Source: Thiohalobacter sp. IOR34 | GTDB taxonomy: Bacteria > Pseudomonadota > Gammaproteobacteria > Thiohalobacterales > Thiohalobacteraceae | NCBI RefSeq assembly: GCF_030406045.1 | Contig: NZ_CP128988.1 | Coordinates: 2,329,438 to 2,393,437, forward strand | DNA length: 64,000 nucleotides | Direction of reading: 5' to 3' | Part shown: positions 48,036 through 60,268 of the stretch, piece by piece | Layout of the letters: each line of letters opens with the position of its first letter | How positions within the stretch are numbered: the stretch's first letter is position 1 | Notes under the pieces: generated by a model | Seen by the model: the letters and a program-made list of their open reading frames with translations, nothing else | Told to the model about the DNA's origin: nothing | Database searches by the model: none | Program-made: the position numbers and the translations under genes

Positions 48036-48970
48036 GCCCGGCGCTCCGCCACCCGCAGCACCGCGCTGCGCGCCCGCGGGTTGGCCTCCAGCTCCGCCTT
48101 GCCGGGGCGGATCGCCTTGCCGATCAGCCGCAGCCGGCCAGCAGCCCGTTCGCCGGTCACCGGCAGATCACGCGGCAGCTCCGGGCCCTGCGCCTCACGG
48201 CGCAGGAAACGTTTCACCAGCCGATCCTCCAGCGAGTGGAAGCTGATCACCGCCAGCCGCCCACCGGGCGCCAGCACATCGACCGCCGCCGCCAGACCGG
48301 CCTCGAGATCGGCCAGCTCGCGGTTGACGTGGATGCGGATCGCCTGGAAGCTGCGCGTCGCCGGATGCTTGTGGCGCTCGCGCCCAGGCACCGCGCCAGC
48401 CACGATCTCCGCCAGCCGCGCGGTGCTCTCGATGGGCCGCTCGCGGCGCGCGGCGACGATGGCCCGGGCGATGCGCCGGCTGAAGCGCTCCTCGCCGTAG
48501 CGCCACAGCACCTCGGCGATCTCGGCCTCGCTGGCGCGGTTCAGCCACTCGGCCGCGCTCTCGCCGGCCTGCGGATCCATGCGCATGTCGAGGGGGCCAT
48601 CGCGCAGGAAGCTGAACCCCCGACGGGCATCGTCCAGCTGCGGCGAGGAGACGCCGAGGTCGAAGAGGATGCCGTCGACCCTGCCCCGGATACCGAACCT
48701 GTCCGCCAGCTGTCCCAACATGGCAAAACTGCCTCGCTCGATATGGAATCGGGCATCGTGCCCGAAGCGCTCCCGCGCCGCCTGCACCGCGTCAGGATCC
48801 TTGTCCATCGCATACAGCCGGCCCTCTGGGCCGAGCCGTTCGAGGATCGCCGCGGCATGTCCGCCACGACCGAAGGTGCCGTCGAGGTACAGCCCCCCGG
48901 GCCGCACGGCCAGGGCGTCCAGCGCCTCCTGCAGAAGTACCGGACGATGCGCAGCCGCTGCGGTCATCAC
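48032..48970 (-). CDS. rsmH: 16S rRNA (cytosine1402-N4)-methyltransferase
   Basis: 312 residues. [45 protein letters not shown] and the C-terminal [17 protein letters not shown] mark RsmH (MraW). Start is GTG 48970 or the adjacent ATG 48967. The GTG takes its first base from the CTAG flank of the inserted element, so the native upstream region has been replaced by element sequence; no good ribosome site is visible there. Confidence 0.96.
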   Translation of the reverse strand: MMTAAAAHRPVLLQEALDALAVRPGGLYLDGTFGRGGHAAAILERLGPEGRLYAMDKDPDAVQAARERFGHDARFHIERGSFAMLGQLADRFGIRGRVDGILFDLGVSSPQLDDARRGFSFLRDGPLDMRMDPQAGESAAEWLNRASEAEIAEVLWRYGEERFSRRIARAIVAARRERPIESTARLAEIVAGAVPGRERHKHPATRSFQAIRIHVNRELADLEAGLAAAVDVLAPGGRLAVISFHSLEDRLVKRFLRREAQGPELPRDLPVTGERAAGRLRLIGKAIRPGKAELEANPRARSAVLRVAERRA

Positions 48971-49222
48971 TAGCCCGGATATTGCATCAAGGATTCGATT
49001 CTCAGGGCGGAGCTGGCAAAGCAGCTTGGTCGATCACCCGCAGAAGCATGGCCGTAGCCATGGTTCAAGGGCGATCGGCCAGGATGCGCAGCCAGATGCG
49101 TCCTGAAATCGAATAGGCACAAACCGTACCCCGCAGTGAGGGACCATTTGCGAGCCTCCCGGCCTTGTATGTCAGTCTGCACTCCGATCATGCGCGCCGC
49201 CTTGGTGCAATATCCGGGCTAG
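48970..49222. mobile_element. Full-length MITE-like element, 253 bp, inserted between mraZ and rsmH
   Basis: CTAG at both ends (48970-48973 and 49219-49222). Termini cccggatattgcatcaagg and the complement of cccggatattgcaccaagg. The CTAG at the mraZ side contains the mraZ TAG stop; the other CTAG touches the rsmH start. Same length as the copy at 19535-19787. No ORF. Confidence 0.9.
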
Positions 49223-49671
49223 AGGGTCAGCGCATCCAGCGCCTCGGGGATCTCGCCCTCCGGCTGCTCCTCCGAACGCCATTCCTCACAGCTCCGGTCC
49301 CAGGCCTCCTCGTTCCAGATCTCGAACTTCTTGCCCAGACCGCTCAGGACGACGCGCTTCTCCAGCTTGGCGAAGTCGCGCAGCCGCTGCGGCAGGAGGA
49401 TGCGGCCATGACCGTCCATGTCGAGTTCAGTGGCATGCCCGAGCAGCATGCGCTGCAGACGGCGCGCCTGTCGGTTCTGGTTGGGAAGGCGGATCAGCTT
49501 GTGCTCGACCTCCTCCCACTCCGGCAAGGGGTAGAGCATCAGACAGCCGTCTTCATGGACGGTCACGACCAGGTGACTGTCGCAGCACTCGGCCAGCACG
49601 CCGCGATAGCGGGTCGGCAGGGCCATGCGGCCCTTGCTGTCCAGGTTGACGGTGTTGACCCCTCGGAACAA
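49219..49671 (-). CDS. mraZ: Transcriptional regulator MraZ (TTG start)
   Basis: 150 residues from TTG 49671, giving the canonical start (M)FRGVNTVNLDSKGRMALPTRYR; the second AbrB-like repeat is ATELDMDGHGRILLPQRLR. MraZ binds TGGG repeats upstream of itself and represses the dcw operon in E. coli. No ATG is available; a TTG at 49683 would add four residues. The region ggggggag lies just before the TTG. Stop TAG lies inside the CTAG flank of the element. Confidence 0.93.
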   Translation of the reverse strand: MFRGVNTVNLDSKGRMALPTRYRGVLAECCDSHLVVTVHEDGCLMLYPLPEWEEVEHKLIRLPNQNRQARRLQRMLLGHATELDMDGHGRILLPQRLRDFAKLEKRVVLSGLGKKFEIWNEEAWDRSCEEWRSEEQPEGEIPEALDALTL

Positions 49672-49675
49672 AACT

Positions 49676-49720
49676 CCCCCCAAACCCCACTTTTTTATCC
49701 GTTAGCACCACTTCTTCCCA
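49676..49720 (-). promoter_or_regulatory. Candidate MraZ boxes (TGGG repeats)
   Basis: Minus-strand TGGGA (49716-49720), TGGTG (49706-49710) and TGGGG (49685-49689), plus another G-run next to the start. The first two are 10 bp apart, the spacing known for E. coli MraZ sites. They lie between the promoter and the start codon, as expected for autorepression. Confidence 0.55.
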
Positions 49721-49729
49721 CTTCGTGAC

Positions 49730-49758
49730 ACTATAGGTAGGGCACCGGGCTTCGTCAA
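49730..49758 (-). promoter_or_regulatory. Predicted sigma-70 promoter of the dcw cluster (Pmra)
   Basis: TTGACG (49753-49758) and TATAGT (49730-49735) on the minus strand with a 17-bp spacer. Both boxes differ from consensus by one base. Start of transcription would fall near 49723, about 52 nt before the mraZ TTG. Confidence 0.85.
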
Positions 49759-50015
49759 GAAAAATGCCGCGAAAAGGCCAAATAAATAGTTTTTGAATTC
49801 AATATGTTACATCAACTCGCGGAGGCAGGGGCCGCCAGCCACAGACAACCCGAAAGAAATCATCCGCTTAGCCGGGATAGCTGGAAAAGATCATGAGAAA
49901 ACAAGGGATTTACCCCGAAAAATACCGATAAAAAATGATACCGGACTGTCAAACGCCGGTCACAAAGGGTGGCTAAGCTGCCACCGAAGACAAGAGAAAC
50001 AGAGGAAACCGGAAC

Positions 50016-50228
50016 ATGCTCATGACAGGGTATTCCCACCCCACCGAGGGCCTCAGCCGACCCCTGGCCAAACATCTGCGCGAGGAGATTGCCCTGCTGG
50101 AGGCCCGCCTCTCGACCCTGGGCCTGGATGGCGACTGCGCCTATGAACGGGCGCTGAGTGGCGCCTACAGCCGGCTGCTCGAGGAACGGCGGAGCCAGCT
50201 GGCGGCCCTGCGGGCCGCCGGTCTCTAG
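50016..50228 (+). CDS. Small hypothetical protein (70 residues)
   Basis: Starts MLMTGYSHPTEGLSRPLAKHL after the site agaggaaacc. The middle LREEIALLEARLSTLGLDGDCAYERAL is helical and the end RLLEERRSQLAALRAAGL is coiled-coil-like. No family recognised. Its TAG stop (50226-50228) is part of the CTAG flank of a dispersed element. Divergent from mraZ. Confidence 0.65.
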   Translation: MLMTGYSHPTEGLSRPLAKHLREEIALLEARLSTLGLDGDCAYERALSGAYSRLLEERRSQLAALRAAGL

Positions 50229-50334
50229 GCCGGATATTGCACCAAGGATTCGATGCTCAGGGCGAGGCTGGCAAAGCAGCCTGGGTGATCGTCCGAAAAG
50301 TCTGCCAGCCGCCTTGATGCAATATCCGGGTTAG
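50225..50334. mobile_element. Short (110 bp) CCCGGATATTGC element on a stop codon
   Basis: Flanks CTAG (50225-50228) and TTAG (50331-50334). Termini ccggatattgcaccaagg and ccttgatgcaatatccggg. An internally deleted version of the 253-bp copies. The CTAG includes the stop codon of the 70-residue gene. Confidence 0.85.
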
Positions 50335-50350
50335 CCCCCCCCTTTGCGGG

Positions 50351-50546
50351 ATCGCGGCCTGGAGGCCGCTCCTACAATGTGTTCCGTGGATTCCGTGGCC
50401 ATCGATCTTTTCGTGGGTTTCGCGGGTTTCGTGGCCATCGTAGGTTCCGCCTGACGACGGCGGGTGATGCCACCTCGATCGCGGCCTGGAGACCGCTCCT
50501 GCGGGGCATGGCGGCACATGGTAGGAGCGGCCTCCAGGCCGCGATT
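50351..50546. repeat. Cluster of GTAGGAGCGGCC and CCGTGG-type repeats
   Basis: GTAGGAGCGGCC units at 50351-50376 (inverted), 50478-50503 (inverted) and 50521-50546 (direct). Between them, 50385-50440 has short tandem units of the ttcgtgggtttc / ttccgtggcc kind, related to the CCACGGAAAACACGG repeat. No gene. Confidence 0.8.
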
Positions 50547-50549
50547 GGC

Positions 50550-50695
50550 CTAACCCGGCTATTGCACCAGGGATTCGATGCTCAGGGCGGATCCGGCAAA
50601 GCAGCTTGGGCGATCGGCCGAAAAAGCAGGGCTGTAACCATGCCTTGAGGGGGATCGCCGAGGATGCGCAGCCCGACTCGGCCTGCGAACCAACC
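50550..50695. mobile_element. Truncated CCCGGATATTGC element upstream of the ssb 3' end
   Basis: Begins CTAA then cccggctattgcaccagg and follows the full-length interior (gcgatcggcc, aggatgcgcagcc). The right terminus is missing; boundary at about 50695. It lies 33 nt from the ssb stop. Confidence 0.75.
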
Positions 50696-50727
50696 CTGCG
50701 GCTGGAAGCGATCCCCGGTGCGGAGGC

Positions 50728-51183
50728 TCAGAAGGGGATGTCGTCGTCGAAGTCGCTGTCCAGACCACCGCCGCTCTCGGCCGCGGCCGGTTTGGCGGCA
50801 GGCGCCGTGGCCGGCGCCGACTGGCCGTAACCGCCGCCGCCCCCACCGCGACCGCCGAGCATCTGCATCTCGCTGGCGATGATCTCGGTGGTGTAGCGGT
50901 CGTTGCCGTTCTTGTCCTGCCACTTGCGGGTGCGCAGGCTGCCCTCGACATAGACCTGGGAGCCTTTCTTCAGGTACTCGCCGACGATCTCGGCCAGGCG
51001 CTGATAGAAGACCACGTTGTGCCACTCGGTGCGCTCCCTTTGCTCACCGGTCTGCTTGTCCTTCCATTGCTCGCTGGTGGCGATGGTGACGTTGGCCACG
51101 GCACCGCCACTCGGCATGTAGCGTACCTCCGGGTCCTTGCCCAGATTGCCAACCAGAATGACCTTGTTGATGCCTCGCGCCAT
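50728..51183 (-). CDS. ssb: Single-stranded DNA-binding protein
   Basis: 151 residues. [36 protein letters not shown] is the OB-fold start (shown here in two parts in the family), then [21 protein letters not shown] Gly/Ala/Pro linker ([12 protein letters not shown]) leads to the acidic tip [10 protein letters not shown] that recruits partners such as HolC. Located downstream of the MFS gene on the same strand. Confidence 0.98.
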   Translation of the reverse strand: MARGINKVILVGNLGKDPEVRYMPSGGAVANVTIATSEQWKDKQTGEQRERTEWHNVVFYQRLAEIVGEYLKKGSQVYVEGSLRTRKWQDKNGNDRYTTEIIASEMQMLGGRGGGGGGYGQSAPATAPAAKPAAAESGGGLDSDFDDDIPF

Positions 51184-51247
51184 GAGTGTTCCCCGTCTGT
51201 GCAGAATGCTGTCTAGCTGTCCATCATAGTGGCTGTCCCGCCGGGCT

Positions 51248-52633
51248 TCAAACCGGATTTTCCGCCACCTTCTCCAGGGCGGCCTCGTCCAGGGCATGGC
51301 CGTCGACCTTGAGGTAGGCAACCCCCTCCTCGGCGATCACCACGGCCTCGGCCACGCCACGCACGGTGGTGAAACGCTGCGCCAGACGGCGCGCCGATTC
51401 GGCATCGACCTCGCCGACCGCAACCAGCCGGCTCATCAGATAGCGCGGCTGCTTCATGGAGCTGGCCACCAGCGCCCAGAGCAAGGCCACCAGGGCGCAG
51501 AACAGGAACACCCCCACCTCGCCGAAGTGGCCGAGCAGCACGCCGCCGAGGGTGCCGCCAAGGAAGGCGCCGAGAAACTGCGAGCTGGAGTAGAAGCCCA
51601 TCGCCGTGCCCTTGCTGTCCGGCGGGGCCATCTTGGAGATCAGCGAGGGCAGGGTCGCCTCCAGGACGTTGAAGCCGACATAGAAGACGAACAGCGAGAT
51701 CGCCACCCCGGCCAGGCTGTCGCCCCACTCGGCCAGGCCCAGCTCGGCCAGCACCAGGGTCAGCACCGCGCCAACGAAGACCTGCTTCATGCGCCGCCGC
51801 TTCTCCGCCTGGATGACGAAGGGCACCATGGCCGCCACCGCCAGCAGCAGCACCGGCAGGTAGATCCACCAGTGATGGGCGATGGGCAGGCCGAGCCGGT
51901 CGCGCAGCACCAGCGGCAGGGCGACGAAGCTGGCGGTGAGGATCATGTGCAGGCTGAGGATGCCGTAATCGAGCCGCAGCAGCTGGGTGTCGCGCAGCAC
52001 GCTCATGAACTGTGCCGGCACCGGTTCGGCATCGCGGTGCACGCGGCTGATCACCGGCTGCGGCACCAGCAGGTAGAGGATGCCGATACCGGCCAGGGCC
52101 ATCAGCGCGGTCAGCCAGAAGATGCCGGACAGGCCGAGCCAGTGGTCGAACACCGGGCCCGCCACCAGGGCCACCGAGAACGACAGGCCGATGCTCATGC
52201 CGATGATGGCCATCGCCTTGGTGCGATGCTCCTCACGGGTCAGGTCGGCGGCCAGGGCCATGATGGCCGCCGCGATGGCCCCGGAGCCCTGCAGGGCCCG
52301 TGCGGCGATCATGGTGTAGATGTCGTCGGAGACGGCGGCCAGCACGCTGCCGGCGGCGAACAGCAGCAGGCCGACGGCGATCACCGGCTTGCGTCCCAGG
52401 CGGTCGGAGAGCAGACCGAAGGGGATCTGCAGCAGGGCCTGGGTCATGCCATAGGCGCCGATCGCGAAGCCCATCAGCGCCGGGGTGGCGCCGCGCAGCT
52501 CGTCGCTGTGCAGGGTGAACACCGGCAGAATCATGAACAACCCCAGCATGCGCATGGAGAAGATGCCGGCCAGGGAAACGGCCGCGCGGCGCTCGCCGGC
52601 GGTCATCGCGGAGTGAGCGGCCTGGGCAGTCAT
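51248..52633 (-). CDS. MFS transporter with C-terminal YAM domain (YajR-like)
   Basis: 461 residues: about twelve membrane helices with the MFS motif [12 protein letters not shown] in loop 2-3, then a cytosolic ferredoxin-like domain ([27 protein letters not shown]) as in E. coli YajR. Proton-linked export of an unknown drug or metabolite. Sits between ssb and uvrA. MTAQAAHS start has aagga 12 nt upstream. Confidence 0.88.
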   Translation of the reverse strand: MTAQAAHSAMTAGERRAAVSLAGIFSMRMLGLFMILPVFTLHSDELRGATPALMGFAIGAYGMTQALLQIPFGLLSDRLGRKPVIAVGLLLFAAGSVLAAVSDDIYTMIAARALQGSGAIAAAIMALAADLTREEHRTKAMAIIGMSIGLSFSVALVAGPVFDHWLGLSGIFWLTALMALAGIGILYLLVPQPVISRVHRDAEPVPAQFMSVLRDTQLLRLDYGILSLHMILTASFVALPLVLRDRLGLPIAHHWWIYLPVLLLAVAAMVPFVIQAEKRRRMKQVFVGAVLTLVLAELGLAEWGDSLAGVAISLFVFYVGFNVLEATLPSLISKMAPPDSKGTAMGFYSSSQFLGAFLGGTLGGVLLGHFGEVGVFLFCALVALLWALVASSMKQPRYLMSRLVAVGEVDAESARRLAQRFTTVRGVAEAVVIAEEGVAYLKVDGHALDEAALEKVAENPV

Positions 52634-52650
52634 CGACAGGGGTATTCCTT

Positions 52651-52680
52651 TTGCTCGGAACAGAGGAGGAGACGTATAGT
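52651..52680 (+). promoter_or_regulatory. Candidate uvrA promoter
   Basis: TTGCTC (52651-52656) and TATAGT (52675-52680) with an 18-bp spacer. No CTG-N10-CAG LexA-type site was seen in the 76-bp gap to the divergent MFS gene. Confidence 0.55.
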
Positions 52681-52709
52681 AGCAGGTTCGGCCGAATGCG
52701 GAAAACGAG

Positions 52710-55556
<2,847 letters not shown>

Positions 55557-55574
55557 GCCCACAAAACCTCGAAG

Positions 55575-55605
55575 GAATGCATGGCCACGGAAAACACGAA
55601 ACCCG
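55575..55605. repeat. CCACGGAAAACACGG repeat
   Basis: Reads gcatggccacggaaaacacg and continues into aaacccgcgg. Same family as the inverted pair at 1392-1503 and the copies at 56818-56992. Confidence 0.65.
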
Positions 55606-55698
55606 CGGACGGGTGTAAGACATTCTCTCCTTGCGCTGCTCCCCCGGTGTAACGGCTACCAGACCGCTATCCGCCAGATCAGGGGCACGGTGTGCACC

Positions 55699-56077
55699 CT
55701 AGCCCGCATATTGCACGAAGGCGGCCTTGAATGCGTATTTTTTCCGTTATTTATCAAGGCAGGCTCCGTGGACCGGGGTGGCAGGATGGCGCGGCACCCC
55801 TTGCGCCTCGATCGCGGCCTGGAGGCCGCTCCTACGACAACACATTGTGCCGCCATGCCCCGTAGGAGCGGCCTCCAGGCCGCGATGGGGGTTGCCACCA
55901 AAATCGCGGCGTGGACGCCGCTCCTACGGGGCAGGGCGGAACCTCTTGTTTTGTAGGAGCGGCCTCCAGGCCGCGATCGGGGGATCCACGGCGGGCAATG
56001 CCCGGAGTCAATCGAACAGGCTAATACCAGCCTGCACGCCGATCATGCGGGCCGCCTTGGTGCAATATCCGGGTTAG
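55699..56077. mobile_element. Long (379 bp) CCCGGATATTGC element carrying two GTAGGAGCGGCC pairs
   Basis: Flanks CTAG (55699-55702) and TTAG (56074-56077). Left end cccgcatattgcacgaagg, right end ccttggtgcaatatccggg. The interior includes GTAGGAGCGGCC-type units at 55811-55836, 55862-55886, 55902-55928 and 55951-55977 in alternating orientation. No ORF of coding quality. The TTAG holds the TAA stop of the SAM hydroxide adenosyltransferase gene (minus strand). Confidence 0.82.
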
Positions 56078-56808
56078 AGCTGACCATGAAAATGCACCCG
56101 GTCACCGACCGCGAGTTGCAGGATGTCGGCCGCGCGACCCTGGTTGACGGCGATCTCGACCAGGCCGTTGGCGTTCTCGTACCAGAACAGCCCGCCCGGC
56201 GGCAGATCGGAAAAGGTCCGCGCCCGACGGATCTGCCGCCCAGCGGCCTCGAGCTCACTGTCGCCACGCACACTGGCCGCGCGGATCCCGGTCATGATAT
56301 TGCCGTAGTGATCGATATAGACAACCTTGGCCAGTTCCGCCGGCCAGCCGGGGATGGTCCGTGAAGCGGCTGCTGACGGCCGTCCAGGCACCGGCTCGCC
56401 ACAGGCCAGCCTGGCCGCTACCGGGGCAAAGAGATCACGCCCATGGAAGCTGGCCGAGAGCCGCGCTGGCCGCCATTCGATGTCCCACCATTCGAGCTGT
56501 TCCGCCCGCGCCGCAACGACATTGAACAGGCCATTGTCCGGGCCGACGTACCAGCGGCCGTCGGCCCGCGCCACCACCGGGCGGCGGCCACTGCCGACGC
56601 CGGGATCGACCACGCACAGGAAAACACTCTCGGACGGGAATTCCCCGACATAGGCCGCCAGCAGGTAGGCCGCCGCCTGGATCTCGAAGGCCGGCAGATC
56701 GGCAAACAGATCGATGACCGGGATGCCGGGCGCCTCGCGGCTGAGCACCGCCTTCATCTGCCCCGTGTAGGGACCTTCGAGTCCGAAATCGGTGGCCAGA
56801 ACAATCAT
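56074..56808 (-). CDS. SAM hydroxide adenosyltransferase (DUF62 / duf-62 family)
   Basis: 244 residues. MIVLATDFGLEGPYTGQMK, CVVDPGVGSGRRPVVARADGRWYVGPDNGL and VYIDHYGNIMTGI are the family's SAM-binding blocks. These enzymes split SAM with water to adenosine and methionine; the cellular role is unclear. They are relatives of bacterial fluorinases/chlorinases. No clear ribosome site precedes ATG 56808. Stop TAA lies in the flank of the adjoining element. Confidence 0.88.
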   Translation of the reverse strand: MIVLATDFGLEGPYTGQMKAVLSREAPGIPVIDLFADLPAFEIQAAAYLLAAYVGEFPSESVFLCVVDPGVGSGRRPVVARADGRWYVGPDNGLFNVVAARAEQLEWWDIEWRPARLSASFHGRDLFAPVAARLACGEPVPGRPSAAASRTIPGWPAELAKVVYIDHYGNIMTGIRAASVRGDSELEAAGRQIRRARTFSDLPPGGLFWYENANGLVEIAVNQGRAADILQLAVGDRVHFHGQL

Positions 56809-56817
56809 GGTGAGGAT

Positions 56818-56992
56818 GATAGCCACGGATGTGCTAAATGGCCACGACGCCGACAAAAATCCATAGCCACGGAAAACACGGACGGCGGTTGTCACTGGCG
56901 GATAGCGGTCTGGCAGCCGTTACACCGCGGGAGCACTGCAAGGAGAGAATGTTTTTTATCCGTCCGTGGGTTCCGTGTTTTGCGTGGCCATT
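56818..56992. repeat. Group of CCACGGAAAACACGG repeats, inverted
   Basis: Left units at 56819-56830 and 56864-56885 (atagccacggaaaacacgga) face a right unit at 56960-56992 (tccgtgggttccgtgttttg). Same arrangement as 1392-1503. Lies between the SAM hydroxide adenosyltransferase start and the rplQ terminator. Confidence 0.75.
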
Positions 56993-57021
56993 TGCTTTCC
57001 CGGGTTCTGTGCCACCCCCAC

Positions 57022-57049
57022 AAAAAAGCCGGGCACTTGGCCCGGCTTT
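57022..57049 (-). terminator. Rho-independent terminator of the alpha/spc ribosomal operon
   Basis: 10-bp perfect stem aaagccgggc/gcccggcttt with loop acttg (57025-57049), and an A-run on the plus strand that reads as a T-run after the stem on the minus strand. It lies 29 nt past the rplQ stop. Confidence 0.88.
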
Positions 57050-57077
57050 CATGTGACTGCGAGCTTGCCGCAGATAT

Positions 57078-57473
57078 CTATTCGGCAGCCTCGGTCACGT
57101 CCTCGTCCGAGATCTCGGGGCGATCGACCAGTTCGACCAGGGCCATGGGCGCGGCGTCACCGGCACGGAAGCCCATCTTGAGGATGCGCACATAGCCGCC
57201 GGGACGCTCCTTGTAGCGCGGGCCCAGCTCGTTGAACAGCTTGGTGACCACCTCGCGATCGCGCAGACGGGAGAAGGCGAGACGACGCTTGTGCACGCTG
57301 TCGTTCTTGGCCATGGTGATCAGCGGTTCGGCCACGCGGCGCAGCTCCTTGGCCTTGGGCAGCGTGGTGGTGATGACCTCATGGCGCAGCAGCGAGGCCG
57401 CCATGTTGCGGAACATGGCCTTGCGATGCGAACTGTTGCGGTTAAGTTGCCGCCCACTCTTGCGATGACGCAT
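57078..57473 (-). CDS. rplQ: 50S ribosomal protein L17
   Basis: 131 residues. [20 protein letters not shown] is the invariant start. Acidic C-terminal tail (DEDVTEAAE). Last gene of the alpha operon, 57 nt after rpoA and followed by a terminator. Confidence 0.99.
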   Translation of the reverse strand: MRHRKSGRQLNRNSSHRKAMFRNMAASLLRHEVITTTLPKAKELRRVAEPLITMAKNDSVHKRRLAFSRLRDREVVTKLFNELGPRYKERPGGYVRILKMGFRAGDAAPMALVELVDRPEISDEDVTEAAE

Positions 57474-57530
57474 GATAGAAACCCTTCATTCAAAAAGTTG
57501 CCGCGCGGCGCGCGGCGCTGGTAAGCGTGT

Positions 57531-58523
57531 TCAGGATGCCTTTTCCTTGAGCCCCGGCGGCGGCCAGTTCTCGAGGCGCATGCCCAGCGACAGACCGTGC
57601 GAGGCCAGCACGTCCTTGATCTCGGTGAGCGACTTCTTGCCCAGGTTGGGGGCCTTCAGCAGCTCGACCTCGGTGCGCTGGATGAGGTCGCCGATGTAGT
57701 AGATGCTCTCCGCCTTCAGACAGTTCGCGGAACGCACGGTCAGCTCCAGATCGTCGACCGGGCGCAGCAGGATCGGATCGATGTCGCTGGCCGCTGCCTC
57801 CTGCTCTTCCTCTTCCTTGCCCTGCAGGTCGACGAAGACCGAGAGCTGCTCCTGGAGGATACCGGCCGCACGGCGGATGGCTTCCTCGGGGTCGATGGTA
57901 CCGTTGGTCTCGATGTCGATGACCAGCTTGTCCAGGTCGGTACGCTGCTCGACGCGCGCACTCTCGACCCCGTAGGTCACCTTGCGCACAGGACTGAAGC
58001 TGGCATCCAGCTGCAGGCTGCCGATCATCCGTTCCTCGCCGTCAGCGGAGCTGCGCTGACTGGCCGGCTGGTAGCCGCGACCCCGGGCGACCTTGAGGGT
58101 CATGTTGAGTTCGCCGGCCTTGGTCAGGTTGGCGATCACATGCTCCGGGTTCATGATCTCGACATCGTGTTCCAGCGTGATATCGGCCGCGGTGACCACG
58201 CCCGGTCCCTTTTTCTTCAGGGTCAGCGTGGCCTCGTCACGACTGTGCATGCGCAGCGCGATACCCTTGAGGTTGAGCAGGATATCGATGACATCCTCCT
58301 GCACGCCCTCCAGGGTGGAGTACTCGTGCAGCACACCCTCGATCTCGACATTGACCACTGCGGCACCCGGCATCGAGGACAGCAGGATGCGACGCAGCGC
58401 GTTGCCCAGGGTGTGGCCAAAGCCGCGCTCCAGCGGCTCGATGGTCACCTTGGCCTGCTCGCTGTTGATCGCCTGGATATCGACGATCCGGGGTTTCAGG
58501 AATTCACTCACCGTGCCCTGCAT
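57531..58523 (-). CDS. rpoA: RNA polymerase alpha subunit
   Basis: 330 residues. N-terminal assembly domain ([25 protein letters not shown]) and C-terminal domain ([36 protein letters not shown]) that contacts UP elements and activators. Standard place between rpsD and rplQ. Confidence 0.99.
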   Translation of the reverse strand: MQGTVSEFLKPRIVDIQAINSEQAKVTIEPLERGFGHTLGNALRRILLSSMPGAAVVNVEIEGVLHEYSTLEGVQEDVIDILLNLKGIALRMHSRDEATLTLKKKGPGVVTAADITLEHDVEIMNPEHVIANLTKAGELNMTLKVARGRGYQPASQRSSADGEERMIGSLQLDASFSPVRKVTYGVESARVEQRTDLDKLVIDIETNGTIDPEEAIRRAAGILQEQLSVFVDLQGKEEEEQEAAASDIDPILLRPVDDLELTVRSANCLKAESIYYIGDLIQRTEVELLKAPNLGKKSLTEIKDVLASHGLSLGMRLENWPPPGLKEKAS

Positions 58524-58547
58524 GGATTATCCTCTTTCCTAAATGGA

Positions 58548-59174
58548 TTACTTGGAGTACAGCTCGACGACCAGCTGCTCCTGAATCTCGGGCGGCAGAT
58601 CGGCCCGCTCCGGGCGGTTCTTGAAGACGCCTTCCATCTTCTTGGCATCGACGTCCATCCAGTCGGCAACGCCTCGCTGCTGGGCCAGTTCCATGGCAGC
58701 CTGCACGCGGCTCTGATTGCGCGCCTTCTCGGTCAGTGAGATGACGTCGTTGGGACGCACCTGGGCGGAGGGGATGTTCGTCTTCCGCCCGTTGACCAGC
58801 ACGCCGTTGTGGCGGACCAGCTGGCGCGCCTCGGCACGCGAAGCGGAAAAGCCCATGCGGTAGACGACGTTATCGAGACGCCCTTCCAGCAGGCGCAGCA
58901 GATTCTCGCCGGTGGACCCCTTGAGGCGCGCCGCCTCCTTGTAGTAGTTGCGGAACTGCTTCTCGAGCACCCCGTAGATGCGGCGCAGCTTCTGCTTCTC
59001 GCGCAGCTGCAGCGCATAGTCGGAGAGCCGGGTCCGGCGCTGACCGTGCTGGCCCGGCGGGAAGGGGCGGCTCTCCACCGCACACTTGCTGGTGAAGCAT
59101 TTCTCGCCCTTCAGAAACAGTTTACCGCCTTCACGACGGCACTGACGACATTTGGAACCGGTGTACTTTGCCAT
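58548..59174 (-). CDS. rpsD: 30S ribosomal protein S4, zinc-finger (C+) form
   Basis: 208 residues. Cysteines C9, C12, C26 and C31 form the zinc site of the C+ version; E. coli S4 lacks it. S4 domain [31 protein letters not shown] in the middle. S4 also represses its own operon in E. coli. Confidence 0.99.
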   Translation of the reverse strand: MAKYTGSKCRQCRREGGKLFLKGEKCFTSKCAVESRPFPPGQHGQRRTRLSDYALQLREKQKLRRIYGVLEKQFRNYYKEAARLKGSTGENLLRLLEGRLDNVVYRMGFSASRAEARQLVRHNGVLVNGRKTNIPSAQVRPNDVISLTEKARNQSRVQAAMELAQQRGVADWMDVDAKKMEGVFKNRPERADLPPEIQEQLVVELYSK

Positions 59175-59186
59175 GTCGACTCCAGC

Positions 59187-59576
59187 TTAAACGCGACGTT
59201 TTTTCGGCGGACGGCAGCCGTTGTGCGGAATAGGCGTCACGTCCTGGATGTTGGTGATACGGAAACCTACGGCATTCAGGGCCCGGACTGCGGAGTCACG
59301 GCCCGGGCCGGGACCCTTGACCATCACCTCCAGGTTCTTCATGCCGAACTCCTGGGCAGCCTTGCCGGCGCGCTCGGCCGCGACCTGTGCGGCGAAGGGC
59401 GTGCTCTTGCGGGACCCACGGAAACCGGAACCACCCGCCGTCGCCCAGGAGAGCGCATTGCCCTGGCGGTCGGTGATGGTCACGATGGTGTTGTTGAAGG
59501 AAGCGTGAATATGGGCCACACCATCGACCACGTTCTTCTTCACCTTCTTCTTCGAGCGAGTTGCCGCTTTAGCCAT
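59187..59576 (-). CDS. rpsK: 30S ribosomal protein S11
   Basis: 129 residues. Basic start, [37 protein letters not shown] and C-terminal [18 protein letters not shown] are conserved. Between rpsM and rpsD as usual. Confidence 0.99.
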   Translation of the reverse strand: MAKAATRSKKKVKKNVVDGVAHIHASFNNTIVTITDRQGNALSWATAGGSGFRGSRKSTPFAAQVAAERAGKAAQEFGMKNLEVMVKGPGPGRDSAVRALNAVGFRITNIQDVTPIPHNGCRPPKKRRV

Positions 59577-59616
59577 ACCTTAAGATCCTGGTCCTGAGTC
59601 TATCGACTGTCGTAGA

Positions 59617-59973
59617 TTACTTGCGAATGGGGCGCCGCGGGCCCTTGCGGGTGCGGGCGTTGGTGCGGGTGCGCTGGCCGCGCAGCGGCAGACCGCGACG
59701 ATGCCGCAGGCCGCGGTAGCAACCGAGGTCCATCAGGCGCTTGATGTTCATCGACACCTCGCGGCGCAGATCACCTTCGACCGTGAATTTGCCGACCTCG
59801 TTGCGCAGCGCCTCGAGTTCGCCCTCGGCCAACTCCTTGATCTTGCGGTCCGGGGCGACGCCGGCGGCCTCGCAGATCTGCTGGGCCCGGGTACGCCCGA
59901 TGCCGTAGATCGCAGTCAGCGCGATAACCGCATGTTTATTCACGGGAATGTTGATACCTGCAATACGGGCCAT
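59617..59973 (-). CDS. rpsM: 30S ribosomal protein S13
   Basis: 118 residues from [22 protein letters not shown]-terminal [20 protein letters not shown]. Start chosen at the conserved MARIAG. First gene of the alpha operon, 127 nt after rpmJ. Confidence 0.99.
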   Translation of the reverse strand: MARIAGINIPVNKHAVIALTAIYGIGRTRAQQICEAAGVAPDRKIKELAEGELEALRNEVGKFTVEGDLRREVSMNIKRLMDLGCYRGLRHRRGLPLRGQRTRTNARTRKGPRRPIRK

Positions 59974-60100
59974 TAGCCTCTCCTGCCAAATTCCGTCCGA
60001 CACGCAGCCGGGAAACGCGGAAGAATATCCTGCACGAACGAAAAAATCAATCCACCGGCGCAATTTTCATTGCCCGGCCGGGATCTCCTGTTGCCGGGGA

Positions 60101-60214
60101 TCAACCCTGGCGCTGCTTGTGGCGGCCATCCTTGCAGATGACCCGCACCACGCCCTTGCGACGGATGATCTTGCAATGCCGACAGATCTTCTTCACCGAT
60201 GCACGAACTTTCAT
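60101..60214 (-). CDS. rpmJ: 50S ribosomal protein L36, zinc-binding form
   Basis: 37 residues: [20 protein letters not shown], then [17 protein letters not shown]. Zinc ligands C11, C14, C27 and H32 are intact. Located between secY and rpsM, the standard gammaproteobacterial position. Confidence 0.98.
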   Translation of the reverse strand: MKVRASVKKICRHCKIIRRKGVVRVICKDGRHKQRQG

Positions 60215-60268
60215 GATGACACCTTCAAATTCCAATCAAGCCACCCCTGGCCGGGATGGCCAGGAAAC

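Noticed and set aside
52634-52709. LexA/SOS box before uvrA
   Set aside because: No CTGT-N8-ACAG-type palindrome in the divergent spacer; only an ordinary promoter candidate was seen.
55811-55977. Regularly spaced repeats that could suggest a CRISPR array
   Set aside because: The units alternate in orientation and are themselves palindromic, spacers differ in length, and no cas gene is near. They are REP-like repeats.
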